The translations under genes were made by a program, and so were the position numbers. A DNA stretch of 64,000 bases from Branchipolynoe longqiensis (Eukaryota > Annelida > Polychaeta > Phyllodocida > Polynoidae). The notes under the pieces are model-generated. The model was not told the origin of the DNA, did not search any database, and saw nothing but the letters and a program-made list of their open reading frames with translations. How positions within the stretch are numbered: the stretch's first letter is position 1; each line of letters starts with the position of its first letter. Positions 30,952 to 41,250 of the stretch are shown here, in pieces. The stretch lies in the NCBI GenBank assembly GCA_030323885.1, contig CM059199.1, positions 76,914,781 through 76,978,780 on the forward strand, written 5' to 3'.

Positions 30952-33066
30952 TGTCTGTCAAAGATCTCGCAGGTGGAAGTCTGTCTGTCAAAGATCTCGT
31001 AGGTGTAAGTCTGTCTGTAAAAGATCTCCCAGGTGTACGTCGGTCTGTCAAAGATGTCCCAGGTATAAGTCTGTCTGTCAAAGATCTCCCAGGTGTAAGT
31101 CTGTCTGTCAAAGATCTCCCAGGTGTAAGTCTGTCTGTCAAAGATCTCCCAGGTGTAAGTCTGCCTGTCAAAGATCTCCCAGGGTGTCTGCAAGATCTCC
31201 GGTGAATCTGCTTCAAAGATATCCCAGGTGTAAGTCTGCCTGTCAAAGATCTCGCAGGTGTAAGTCTGTCTGTCAAAGATCTCCCAGGTGTAAGTCTGTC
31301 TGTCAAAGATCTCCCAGGTGTAAGTCTGCCTGTCAAAGATCTCCCAGGTGTAAGTCTGTCTGTCAAAGATCTCCCAGGTGTAAGTCTGTCTGTCAAAGAT
31401 CTCCCAGGTGTAAGTCTGTCTGTCAAAGATCTCCCATGTGTATGTCTGTCTGTCAAATATATCCCAGGTGTAAGTCTGCCTGTCAAAGATCTCGCAGGTG
31501 GAAGTCTGTCAGTCAAAGATCTCCCAGGTGTAAGTCTATCTGTCAAAGATCTCCCAGGTGGAAGTCTGTCTGTCAAATATCTCTCAGGTGTAAGTCTGTC
31601 TGTCAAAGATATCCCAGCTGTAAGTCTGTCTGTCAAAGATTTCCCAGCTGTAAGTCTGTCTGTCAAAGATCTCGCAGGTGGAAGTCTGTCAGTCAAAGAT
31701 CTCCCAGGTGTAAGTCTATCTGTCAAAGATATCCCAGGTGAAAGTCTCTCAGTCAAAGATCTCCCAGGTGTAAGTCTATCTGTCAAAGATCTCCCAGGTG
31801 TAAGTCTGTCTGTCAAAGATCTCCCAGCTGTAAGTCTGTCTGTCAAAGATTTCCCAGCTTTAAGTCTGTCTGTCAAAGATCTCCCAGGTGTAAGTCTGTC
31901 TGTCAAAGATCTCCCAGGTGGATTGATTAATTGATTGATTGGTGGTTGCTTTACGCCGTGTTGGCAGCATAGGCCATATTCACGGGGAGAAATGTTTGTT
32001 TTTTGTTCAAACCATCGCTTTTACATGTAAAAGCAGACAATCAATTATGTGCCAATAGACACTCATTAAATTAGAAAGCTCACAATCATATATTTGTGGT
32101 CAAGGGAAACAAATTCCCATAGAAAAAGAAAAGTTTTATTAATAATTGATAGAATCTATTTAGTAAACTATATGAGGTGGTACAGTCCAGTTGCGCTCAA
32201 AAAGGCTAAAATGTTTTCCTGTTTTACGTTAGTAAAAAGGTCATGCATACTGTCTGAAGTGTAGAACTGTTGGCGCAGGGCCAAAAAATCAACGCAACTT
32301 AATAAAATGCATTTGAGTGTCAGCGGGGACTGACACCCAATACATTCAGGGGGAGGTTCCCCCTTGAGCAGAAAAGCATGTGTAAGCCACGAGTGGCCAA
32401 TACGGCAGCGGCTAAGGACCACTTGGTCCCGCCGACCTCCCGCATGAGTCTGTGGTGGCTTTCCCACAGATGGCTCAATTTCTTTAAGTTTATTAATGTT
32501 TTCATCCCACTCATGTTGCCATTTGGATTTTATGTGGGTGGCTATTAGTGGTTTCAGATCAGAATGAGGGATCAGACACGGTTCAAGATCACAGTTCAGG
32601 GCCTTCTTCGCAGCCCGATCAGCTTGTTCGTTTCCTTGTATGCCGGCATGGCCAGGCACCCAGCACAGGTGGATGTCATACCCATCTGTTGTCAGTTGGT
32701 TCATTTTATAAATGACCGTTGCTAGAATAGGGTGATTCGTTTTCAGTCCAGCAACAGCCAGGAGGCAAGAGAACGAATCACTGTATATAACATAGTTAGT
32801 GTGGTTGGATACCTCGATACACTCCAACGCGAGAACGAGTGCTCGGGCTTCTCCCAGGTGGAAGGCTGTCTGTCAAAGATCTCCCAGGTATAAGTCTGTC
32901 TGTCAAAGATATCCCAGGTGGAAGGCTGTCTGTCAAAGATCTCCCAGCTGTAAGTCTGTCTGTCAAAGATTTCCCAGCTTTAAGTCAGTCCGTCAAAGAT
33001 GTCCCAGGTGTAAGTCTGTCTGTCAAAGATCTCCCAGCTCTAAGTCTGTCTGTAAAAGAAGTCCCA
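30952..33066. repeat. 30-bp minisatellite, interrupted by a LINE fragment
   Basis: Unit CAAAGATCTCCCAGGTGTAA plus GTCTGTCTGT. It runs 30952-31922 and resumes at 32850-33066 after the insertion. Ten-codon periodic frames are open on both strands because 30 is a multiple of 3. Confidence 0.95.
31923..32849 (-). pseudogene. 5'-truncated LINE copy: RNase H domain and zinc-binding tail
   Basis: On the minus strand the frame enters from the truncated 5' end at 32849 and stays open to a stop at 32168. YSDSFSCL carries an RNase H Asp, HLCWVPGHAGIQGNEQAD is the conserved RNase H C-terminal motif with the catalytic Asp, and a Cys-rich tail (PPECIGC and LLSCVDF) follows. This is the RNase H and C-terminal region of a Jockey/I-type LINE. 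The 3' untranslated part ends at 31923 in CAAT repeats, the expected LINE tail. A 13-bp match TCTCCCAGGTGGA flanks both ends (31910-31922 and 32850-32862). The family is shared with the decayed copy at 10471-11075. Confidence 0.88.
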
Positions 33067-33094
33067 CTACACGTCTGTCAAACATCACAAGTTT

Positions 33095-34465
33095 AGCACA
33101 CCACACAAACCGCTCCCCTGACACCACTCCCCTGACACCAATCCCCTCACACCACTCACCCCACACTGCTCCCCCCAAACCGCTCCCCTCACACTGCTCC
33201 CCTCACACCGGCTCCCCTCACACCGATCCCTTCACACCGCTCCCCCTACACCGCTCCCCTCACACCGTTCCCCTCACACCACTCCCATCACACTGCCCCC
33301 CACACCACTCCCCTCAAAATGCTCCCCCCACACCACGCGCCTCAGACCGCTTCCCCCACACCACCCCCCTTACACCGCTCCCACTCACACCACTCCCCTC
33401 AAACCGCCCCCCTCACACCGCCCCCACACCGCTCCCCTCGCATGGCTCCCTTCACACACCTTCCCTCACAACCGCTCCCCTCACACCGCCCCCTCCCACA
33501 GCTCCCCTCACACAGTTCCCCTCACGCCGCTCCCCTAACACTGCTCCCTAACACCGCTCCCCTCACACAGCTCCCCCACACTGCCCCCCTCATACAGCTT
33601 CCCTCACACCGCTCACCTCACACACTACCCCCCTACACAACCGCTCCCCTCACACCGCTCCCCTCACACAGCTCCCCTCACCTACCGCTCCCCCTAACAC
33701 CGCTCCCCTAACACCCGCTCCCCTCACACACAGCTCCCCTCACACTGCTCCCCTCACACCGCTCCCCTCACACCGCTCCCCTCACAATGCTCCCCTCACA
33801 CCGCCCCCTCACACATCTCCCCTCACACAGCTCCCCTCACACCGCTCCCCTCACACCGCTCCCCTCACACCGCCCCCTCACACCGCTCCCCTAACACCGC
33901 TCCCCTCACACTGCTCCCCTTACACCACTCCCCTCACACAGCTCCCCTCACATCGCTCCCCTCACACCGCTTCCCTCACACCGCCCCTCACACCGCTCCC
34001 CTCATACCGCTCCTCTCACACCGCTCCCCTCATACCACCCCCCTCACACCGCCCCCTCACACCGCTCCCCTCATACTGCCCCCTCACACCGCTCCCCTCA
34101 CACCACTTCCCTCACACCGCTCCCCTCACACCACTTCCCTCACACCGCTCCCCTCACACCACTTCCCTCACACCGCTCCGCTCACACCGCCACCTCACAC
34201 CGCTCCCACACACCGCCCCCTCACACCCCTCCCCTCACACCGCTCCCCTCACACCGCCCCCTCGCACAGCTCCCCTTACACAGCTCCCCACATACCGCCC
34301 CCTCACACCCGTCCCCCCACACCGCTCCCACACACCGCCCCCTCATACCGCTCCCCTCACACCGCTCACCTCATACCGCCCCCTCATACCGCCCCCTCAC
34401 ACCGCTCCCACACACCGCCCCCTCACACAGCTCCCCAACACAGCTCCCCTCACACAGCTCCCCAA
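33095..34465. repeat. 16-bp minisatellite CTCACACCGCTCCCCT
   Basis: About 85 units, mainly 16 bp with 15-bp and 14-bp variants (CTCACACCGCCCC). The plus strand is nearly G-free. Related in composition to the 18-bp array at 29195. Confidence 0.93.
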
Positions 34466-34965
34466 CACCGCTGTTACAAGCCGTCACCTGCCGTTACCAG
34501 CCGTAACGTACCGTTACCAGCCGTAACGTACCGCTACCAGCCGTCACGTACCGTTACTAGCCGTCACGTACCGTTACTAGCCGTCACTAGCCGTCACCTG
34601 CCGTTACCAGCCGTCACGTACCGTTACAAGCCGTCACCTGCCGTTACCAGCCGTCACGCACCGTTACTAGCCGTCATATACATAAACCAGCTGTCACAAG
34701 TCGTCACAATCCGTAAGATGCCGTCACCTGCTGTCACATGTCGTCACCTGCCTTAAGATGCCGTCACCAGCCGTCACAAACCGTGACCTGCCGTCACCTA
34801 CCATCAGATGCCGTCACTAATGTTACATGTCGTCACCTGCCGTCACAGGTCGTCACCTGCCGTAAGATGCCGTCCCCAGCCGTCACAAACCGTGACCTGC
34901 CGTCACCTGCCGTCAGATGCCGTCACTAACGTTACATGTCGTCACCTGCCGTCACAGGTCGACCG
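34466..34965. repeat. 10-bp CCGTCACCTG/CCGTTACCAG minisatellite
   Basis: Alternating 10-bp words CCGTCACCTG, CCGTTACCAG and CCGTAACGTA. A longer repeat of about 110 bp is visible between 34735 and 34965. Confidence 0.9.
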
Positions 34966-35344
34966 GGGATGGATGTGCAGCCAAATGGCAGCATGTGTCA
35001 TTGTACCCCCAAATGCAAGATGCTGACTTTTTGCACTGCGGGCTTTTTAAACAAACAAACAAATGCTGTCATTGTAACTGCAGAACAATATGCAGAACGA
35101 GAAATGCGCACTGGACACGCGCGAGGCTCCCTCACGGGCCCCGAATACTGCAAGCTTCATGCAGAGGAAATTGTCATAACACCTAAGAACTTCACCGACA
35201 AATGGACCCGGTCTACATGTATCATATAATGATGCCAATTAATATAATGTTTTAAAGGATATTGCCGACCAGATAATTATTTAAATCGATGAAGATATTT
35301 CCTTTCTACTAATGCAAGGCATGAATTATGTACATTTACCTGGT
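34966..35344. other. Unique spacer with one unassigned 97-codon frame
   Basis: A plus-strand frame at 34936-35229 overlaps the end of the 10-bp array. Its non-repeat part has scattered Cys residues (CHCTPKC) and matches nothing I recognise. I treat the region as non-coding unless transcript evidence exists. Confidence 0.4.
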
Positions 35345-35894
35345 TGTAGGTAAATAATAATACATAATACAATAATAATACATAATACAATAATAATACA
35401 TAATACAATAATAATACATAATACAATAATGATACATAATACAATAATACTACATAATACAATAATAATACATAATACAATAATAATACATGATACAATA
35501 ATAATACATAATACAATAATACATAATACAATAATAATACACGATACAATAATAATACATAACACAATAATACTAGATAATACAATAATAATACATAATA
35601 CAATACTACATAATACAATAATAATACATAATACAATAATAATACATAATACAATAATAATACATAATACAATAATAATACATAATACAATAATGATACA
35701 TAATACAATAATACTACATAATACAATAATAATACATAATACAATAATAATACATAATACAATAATACATAATACAATAATAATACACGATACAATAATA
35801 ATACATAACACAATAATACTAGATAATACAATAATACTACATAATACAATAATAATACATAATGCAATAATACATAATACGATAATAATACATA
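35345..35894. repeat. AT-rich microsatellite (ACATAATACAATAAT type), left part
   Basis: Variants of AATAATACATAATAC with a longer internal duplication of about 245 bp (ACGATAC-containing segments near 35541 and 35787). It is cut at 35894 by the YR retrotransposon and resumes at 41558. Confidence 0.95.
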
Positions 35895-36039
35895 GGATAT
35901 GTTGGTGAGGCAACATATGTAATTCTCGACACTCGGACAAAGCGCACGAAGGTGTAGATACGAGAAAACTGGTCACGTGACGTGAGGCCTGCCCGACGGT
36001 CACTTCTCACCCAGCCGTTGGTCGGGTAGCATTGATTTC
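35895..36039 (+). repeat. YR element split direct repeat A1
   Basis: Starts GGATATGTTGGTGAGGCAAC at the left element boundary. The motif ATATGTTG-GTGAGG-CAACATAT forms a terminal hairpin. The repeat is identical to A2 except for one C/T change near its end. It also contains CACGTGACGTGA, an E-box/CRE-like site that could act in transcription. Confidence 0.92.
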
Positions 36040-36082
36040 ATTACTCTGTTCTCTATTTTTAGACAAGTTCCCTGCTGTTGGT

Positions 36083-37111
36083 ATGCCGCCACGTAAACGC
36101 CTAGGGAGGCCGCCGCTCAAGCCTGGAATGCGAAGGGCGTCGTTACGCCGGGCCGCGCACACGTTGTTGGCTCAGGCGAGACTGATGCGGCCGGTTGTGT
36201 CACCTTCACCTAACACGAGTGACATTTCAACAGGAGCGGAGGCTACTAGGAGCGACCTTGCGTCGGTGCTAATTCTGCAGAAGGAGGTGCTGAAAGTTAC
36301 TCAGGACTTGGCCCTAAGGGTAATCTTGCTTGAAAATTGTGCACTGCCGGCGGCGGTGCCACGTGTGTCACTGGCGGCCTCTGTTAATCCGAATGTTTCT
36401 GTTTCTTCACCAGGCAGTGACTTGCAACAGCCGCGGTTGCCAGTCGGTGAGCGCCAGCCGGTGTTCGGTCACCACGAGCTACGTGACGGGCAGGTTGGAG
36501 CTGACTCCCTGAGGGCGTCACGGTACTATATGGCCGAGGTTCTGCAGCCGGTGGGTTCAACTGTCACGGCGACACGCCCCCCTCAGTCTGCTTAGGCAAG
36601 GGCCCATCAGGCGGCGGCGGCGATAGCGGACCTGCTGTTGGACCCAGGCGCGGCTTTGAGGAAGCCCAAAGGTATTCAGTTGTTGCCGCATTTGCTCATA
36701 ACGAGAGGAGAATCTTTCAAAGTAATTAGTCAGGGAGAGGCCTCCTGGCCTGATTACTTTGAGGCTCTCAGGTCAATGGCGTCGTTGCCTGGTTTGCCAC
36801 TTGCGTGGCCGAAGCATTTACTGAAGCATGAGCAGGAGCTGGCCCATATGGCCACATTGTGGGACTGGCCAGTGTGCAGGCACTGGTCTGAAAAAGTGTT
36901 CAAACTCATTAATGACGGGAGGTTGCTAGATGGTTGGGAGGACTATAATGCGATAAAGGAACTTCAGAGGGAGGTGTGTACGGCAGCAGGGAGGTCCGCC
37001 CTAGTCAGCATGTTCATCAGTTTCAGGGCTCGTTTTCGCAGACTAATGTGCAGTCTGGCGTGGCTGCGCCGGCCTCGTCGTATAATTCTCCAGGTGGTCC
37101 TATCAATGTGA
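36083..37111 (+). pseudogene. YR element ORF1 (Gag-like), one stop and one frameshift
   Basis: The first ATG at 36083 follows a good 3' splice-site-like sequence (AG at 36061-36062). The N terminus MPPRKRLGRPPLKPG is basic and AT-hook-like. The frame meets a TAG at 36593 and continues in the same register (WPDYFEALRSMASLPGLPLAWPK) until about 36976, after which the sensible continuation is one frame over and fuses into the pol frame. A Cys/His cluster (CINWNWGRDCGF and HICAYCAYRLKK) at about 37150-37250 resembles the nucleic-acid-binding finger of DIRS/PAT Gag proteins. Either this copy is mutated or Gag-Pol is made by recoding; mutation is simpler. Confidence 0.7.
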
Positions 37112-39768
37112 GGGTGGAATACAATAAGGAGACGGATGGGAGGCCCTGTATCAATTGGAATTGGGGACGAGACTGCGGGTTTGCTGGGACGCATGGGGCC
37201 TCTCCGACAAAGATGCTTCATATTTGCGCGTATTGCGCGTATCGGTTAAAGAAAACTCACCAGCACAAGGAACAGGACTGTATAAAGCGGAGGATGTTCT
37301 ATGACAGAAGGGCAGCTGAGAAGCCGGCTGCGTCTAGTGCTGGAGTGAGTGTTTGTCCAGTGTTGTTACATGATATGTGTGTAGGAGGGCTCTCGTCTGA
37401 CCGGCGGGTGGGTAGCAGTTTGAATTATAATAGTGTCCCTGCTGTGTCTAGCAGTAAGGTAGTGGCGGGTGTCAGTAATTCAGTAAGTAGTGTTACACAG
37501 AATATTGTTGATGTGAGCCCCGTTTTACAACCAAAAGTATCAGTAATTGGCGCTGGGGTGCAGGGTATGAAGAGTTGTGCTGGTCTGTGTGCGGTGCCTG
37601 GTAGCGGTTATACGTTCCCGACAGCTAACCAGTCGGGAGCTTGCTTATCTGTTGTTTCAGGTCGTGATTCCGCTCTGGACGCCGGTACCTCTCTGCTCTC
37701 CTCCGCGTGTGATACTGCTTCCGGTGCTGTGGGTCTGTCTCCACGAGGTCCTGTTGACGGTGAAGTGGAAGTGGGATGCAGCGCGGGTGCCGGTGTAGTG
37801 CCGGTGCTGGATCATGTACTGACGGTCCCTGTCAGTTCTGTTGCCCCGGTGGTAGTTGATCGTGTTGGCGGAGTGGACGATTCGTGTGAACGGGTGTATG
37901 ACAAGTCGTGTGCATCAGGAGATGAGGTCTGTTCAGTTCCGTTTGAGATAGAGTATGACTGTTTTAATATGAGCTCAGAGACGATCAATGTAGTGACTGG
38001 TTTGACGCAGCATAGAAGACGAGCCCCGCCGTCACCGGCGGAGTTCAGTGTAGTCCTTAATGAGTTTTGGCCTTGGGCGGAGTTGGGTGCATTCGGGTCT
38101 GACACAACGTTCTTTAATTTGTATAACCTGGTGAGGTCTACCGCGTTGCCGAATTATTTGGCTGCCAGGGTTCCCCTTCCTTCGGGTTTGTTACTGTCGG
38201 CCTGGAGGAGTGAGTTAGTCGATTACCCTGACGTGCAGTTAGTGAATTTCCTTGACTTCGGCTGGCCTATTGATTACACTAAGAACATGATTCCCACGTC
38301 TACCTTAAAAAATCATGCCTCCAATGCGGATACGGATATGAGTATCTCGGCGTTCATCGCGAAAGAACGTGAGTGTGGGGCCTTGATTGGTCCCTTTGAG
38401 ATGCCCCCGTTTGAGCCGTGGGTCCAGGTGAGTCCTTTGATGACTCGGCCGAAAAAGGATTCGGAAGCGAGAAGGGTGATCTTGGATTTGAGTTTTCCCC
38501 TGGGGAAGAGCGTGAATGCGGGGATTCAGAAGGGATTTTATCAGGGCCAGCCGTTCTCGTTTGCACTTCCCTCGGTGTCGACTCTAACAGATAGGATGAT
38601 CAAACTGGGTGCCGGGGCGTGGTTGTGGTCGGCCGATCTGTCGAGGGCGTATAGGCAGCTCAGGGTGTGTCCGCTCTCGGTTCCGTTATTAGGGATGAAG
38701 GTTGGCGGGAAGTTTTTCTTTGATTTGGCTCCCCCCTTTGGCTGTCGGATGTCTGCGCTGGCGTGTGCCAGAACAACTAGAGCAGTGGTGTGGATGCTAA
38801 GAAAGAAGGGTTTTTTCGCCTTATGCTACATTGATGATTTTGTGGGGGTGGAGCAGTCTTTGGAACGGGCGAATGAAGCTTTTGCGTTGTTTAGGGCGCT
38901 GGCAGGAACTCTTGGGTTGGCCTTGGTGGAAAAGAAATGCTTTCCTCCAACGCAGGTCTTAGTGTGGCTTGGCTTCCGCATCGATACTATTACTATGACG
39001 GTGACTCTCCCGCAAGAAAAGTTAGATGAGGTACTAGAGGAGTGCAGGGCCTGGAAGGAGAAGACTTCTGCTTCTAAGAAACAGCTACAGAGCCTGGCGG
39101 GGAAGCTGCAGCATCTCGCCAAATGTGTGAAGCCAGCCGCGAGGTTCATGAACAGGGTGCTTTCAGCGCTGAGGGAGGCGCCGCCAGTAGGTCAGGCTGG
39201 GTTCTCGCCGTTGATACAGAAAGATTTGGATTGGTTTGTTCAGTTTACCTCCTCGCTGAATAGGGTGATTTTGTTACCTCCACTGCCGCCGCCCCTCTGG
39301 GTTATTGAGTGTGATTCGACGTTGTTGGTAGGGGGGGCGTTTTCTCAGACCACATGTTACTCAGCCTTGTACCCGGAGGCGGTCAGGTCCGCCCTTCCCA
39401 TAATCACGCAGTTGGAGGCATTTAATTTAGTTCTGGCCTTGACAGTGCTGCTTCCAAAGAATCCACATGAGTTCATAGTAGAGATAACGACCGACAATCA
39501 GACGTCGCAGCAGGTGTTGTCGTCAGGGTCAGGCCGCGATCCGTTCTTGTGCGCATGTGCTAGGCAATTGTGGCTGATCGCGGCTAGGAATAACTGTGAG
39601 CTGTCTATTAGGTTTAAACCAGGGTGTAAGATACCGTTTGCAGATGCGTTGAGCAGGGCGCCGTGTGATAAAAAACTGTATGTTGAAGTCCAAGCTGAGA
39701 TCGGATCTCGGAAGTTGAGGCAGGTGTCTGTAGTTCCTAGTTTGTCGATCATTAATTTTGAAATCTGA
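36976..39768 (+). CDS. YR element pol: Gag C terminus, reverse transcriptase and RNase H
   Basis: Open for 930 codons and probably translated as part of Gag-Pol, so the true start is upstream. The first 110 residues hold the Gag finger; about 370 residues of low conservation follow. The RT starts near 38400: LMTRPKKDSEARRVILDLS, then WLWSADLSRAYRQL (first catalytic Asp), PPFGCRMS and CYIDDFVGV with the YIDD centre at 38827-38838. RNase H follows: IECDSTLLVGGAF (Asp), QLEAFNLVLAL (Glu), TTDNQTSQQVL (Asp) and ending FADALSRAP. All catalytic residues I can check are present. RNA-templated DNA synthesis and RNA removal are the expected roles. It ends at a TGA 53 bp before the recombinase. Confidence 0.9.
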   Translation: MYGSREVRPSQHVHQFQGSFSQTNVQSGVAAPASSYNSPGGPINVRVEYNKETDGRPCINWNWGRDCGFAGTHGASPTKMLHICAYCAYRLKKTHQHKEQDCIKRRMFYDRRAAEKPAASSAGVSVCPVLLHDMCVGGLSSDRRVGSSLNYNSVPAVSSSKVVAGVSNSVSSVTQNIVDVSPVLQPKVSVIGAGVQGMKSCAGLCAVPGSGYTFPTANQSGACLSVVSGRDSALDAGTSLLSSACDTASGAVGLSPRGPVDGEVEVGCSAGAGVVPVLDHVLTVPVSSVAPVVVDRVGGVDDSCERVYDKSCASGDEVCSVPFEIEYDCFNMSSETINVVTGLTQHRRRAPPSPAEFSVVLNEFWPWAELGAFGSDTTFFNLYNLVRSTALPNYLAARVPLPSGLLLSAWRSELVDYPDVQLVNFLDFGWPIDYTKNMIPTSTLKNHASNADTDMSISAFIAKERECGALIGPFEMPPFEPWVQVSPLMTRPKKDSEARRVILDLSFPLGKSVNAGIQKGFYQGQPFSFALPSVSTLTDRMIKLGAGAWLWSADLSRAYRQLRVCPLSVPLLGMKVGGKFFFDLAPPFGCRMSALACARTTRAVVWMLRKKGFFALCYIDDFVGVEQSLERANEAFALFRALAGTLGLALVEKKCFPPTQVLVWLGFRIDTITMTVTLPQEKLDEVLEECRAWKEKTSASKKQLQSLAGKLQHLAKCVKPAARFMNRVLSALREAPPVGQAGFSPLIQKDLDWFVQFTSSLNRVILLPPLPPPLWVIECDSTLLVGGAFSQTTCYSALYPEAVRSALPIITQLEAFNLVLALTVLLPKNPHEFIVEITTDNQTSQQVLSSGSGRDPFLCACARQLWLIAARNNCELSIRFKPGCKIPFADALSRAPCDKKLYVEVQAEIGSRKLRQVSVVPSLSIINFEI

Positions 39769-39782
39769 GTGTACATCGTCAT

Positions 39783-39822
39783 GACTAACAGTTCTTTTAT
39801 TTTTTGCCTTTTTTACCATCAG
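39783..39822 (+). promoter_or_regulatory. Putative 3' splice site before the recombinase ORF
   Basis: A CTAAC branch-point consensus at 39784-39788 is followed by a pyrimidine-rich tract (39792-39817) and CAG ending at 39822. The first conserved recombinase residues start immediately after. A spliced subgenomic mRNA would explain how a recombinase frame lacking a good ATG is translated. The donor site was not identified. Confidence 0.5.
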
Positions 39823-40775
39823 GCTACGACTTGACTGAACACCGCCAGCTCATAGCGACATACAGTAACGCGCTCGCGCAGGGTACACGTAGGAACAAGC
39901 GTCTCCACGTCATTGATTATGTCAAGTTCTGCCTGAGTCATGGGGTCGAACCGGTGAAGCCGTCAGTGTATGGCTTGTTAGCGTCTAGGTTGCATTTGTC
40001 GAATAAGCTGCGAGCCCCGGGGTCAGTGGAGAATTACTTTAGTTCGGTAAAGACATGTCTATCAGCCCACGCCGATCTGTCGCATATCTTTGATCCGTAT
40101 CAGCTGTCATTGATGAAGAGAGCAACCCGTAGGTCTAGTTGTCACATAGTAAGTAGGGCTGTTCCCGTTTCGCCTGAAGATCTTTTAAGGGTAGTTGCCT
40201 TTCTGTCTTCCCTTTCTTCTGACACAGCAGTTTTCAGAGCGGCTCTAGTTATCGGGTTTTTGACTTTAGTTAGACAGAGTAACCTTACCTCGAAGACTGA
40301 GTCGGAAGTTGGGCCTCATACGCTGATGTTTCTGGATGTAGTACAATGTCCGACCTCTTTACTAGTGGCGTTCCGCTAAACTAAGACCCGTTCCCGGGCT
40401 GTCTCTCCCTTAGTATTTAGCCTTCCTGCCATTCCAGCTTCTCCGTGCTGCCCCGTATGGGCCTGGAGGTAGTACGCCAGTGCGCTAGACCCTCCTAGAC
40501 ATGCTCCAGCGTTCATCTTGCCGTCTGGTCTCTTCTTGACCTCGAGGACACTGTCTCGGGTGCTGAATATAGCAGCGTCTGCATCACTTTCTACCCATCG
40601 GAAGTACTCTCTCCACGGCTTGAGACGCGGTGCGGCCCATGCGTGTTTCTCGGCGAGCCTTCCAGTTGAGTGGATAAAGCAGGCGGGGTCCTGGTCAAGT
40701 GATGCGGTTAACCTGTATTTGCGGGAAGGTCCTATCCTGAAGGCACCCTCAGCACTTGCTAGTTTGTTGGGTTAA
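39804..40775 (+). pseudogene. YR element tyrosine recombinase, two in-frame stops
   Basis: One register spans the whole domain, with TAA at 40377 and TAG at 40470 as the only breaks. The N-terminal core-binding part (ALAQGTRRNKRLHVIDYVKF) begins near 39860. The catalytic positions are R in LVRQSNL (40272-40274), HGLRR (HxxR, His at 40614-40616), GSWSSDAVN (Trp) and LYLREG with the nucleophile Tyr at 40716-40718. The enzyme is expected to insert a circular cDNA by site-specific recombination, which leaves no target duplication, as seen here. The stops make this copy inactive unless suppressed. Confidence 0.88.
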
Positions 40776-41075
40776 GTGCTGAGGGTGTGTATTGATTGTT
40801 GTGATGATTTGGTTTTCTGATTTGATTGTTTTCCTGTTATGTCATTTCTGCCTCTAATTATGTTCTATACTGTTACTGCACTGCATCGGAAGCCTGTTCT
40901 TCCAGTTCGTCAGGTTACACTACCTGCTGTACGTCACCATGTGACAGTTATCGGAGCCAGACTCCTGCTTGCCTACGAGGCGTATCGAATTGTGCAGTAT
41001 GTTTACTTGATGTCATAATCAATAAATGATGATCATAATGTTTGTCTGTTGTCCTTTGTCTGAGTGTCGGGAATT
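40769..41075 (+). repeat. YR element split direct repeat B1
   Basis: A 307-bp repeat starting GGGTTAAGTGCTGAGG just at the end of the recombinase and ending GTCGGGAATT. It contains a polyadenylation signal AATAAA in AATCAATAAATG at about 41021-41031. It differs from B2 at two positions. Confidence 0.92.
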
Positions 41076-41220
41076 GGATATGTTGGTGAGGCAACATATG
41101 TAATTCTCGACACTCGGACAAAGCGCACGAAGGTGTAGATACGAGAAAACTGGTCACGTGACGTGAGGCCTGCCCGACGGTCACTTCTCACCCAGCCGTT
41201 GGTTGGGTAGCATTGATTTC
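41076..41220 (+). repeat. YR element split direct repeat A2
   Basis: Second copy of A1. The B1/A2 joint (about 41054-41123) is an imperfect palindrome: CTTTGTCTGAGTGTCGGGAA on the left pairs with TTCTCGACACTCGGACAAAG on the right around the inner ATATGTTG/CAACATAT stem. The joint reproduces the sequence expected at the closed circle of the element. Confidence 0.92.
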
Positions 41221-41250
41221 CCCACCCACCCAACCCTTTTTCTCTCGAGG

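Noticed and set aside
29150..31205. Proline-rich frames over C-rich arrays
   Set aside because: Frames follow CTCCCC and CCCTCAAC periodicity, cross array borders and poly(C) tracts, and contain no domain.
35277..36003. Leu/Tyr or Ile-rich frames resembling membrane proteins
   Set aside because: Translation of the AT-rich microsatellite; the hydrophobic pattern comes from TAT/ATT codons, and one frame runs into the YR element's terminal repeat.
37300..37990. Extra enzyme domain (for example a methyltransferase) between Gag and RT in the YR element
   Set aside because: The 230-residue Ser/Val/Gly-rich stretch has no motif I can recognise; methyltransferase motifs of DIRS1 elements were looked for and not seen.
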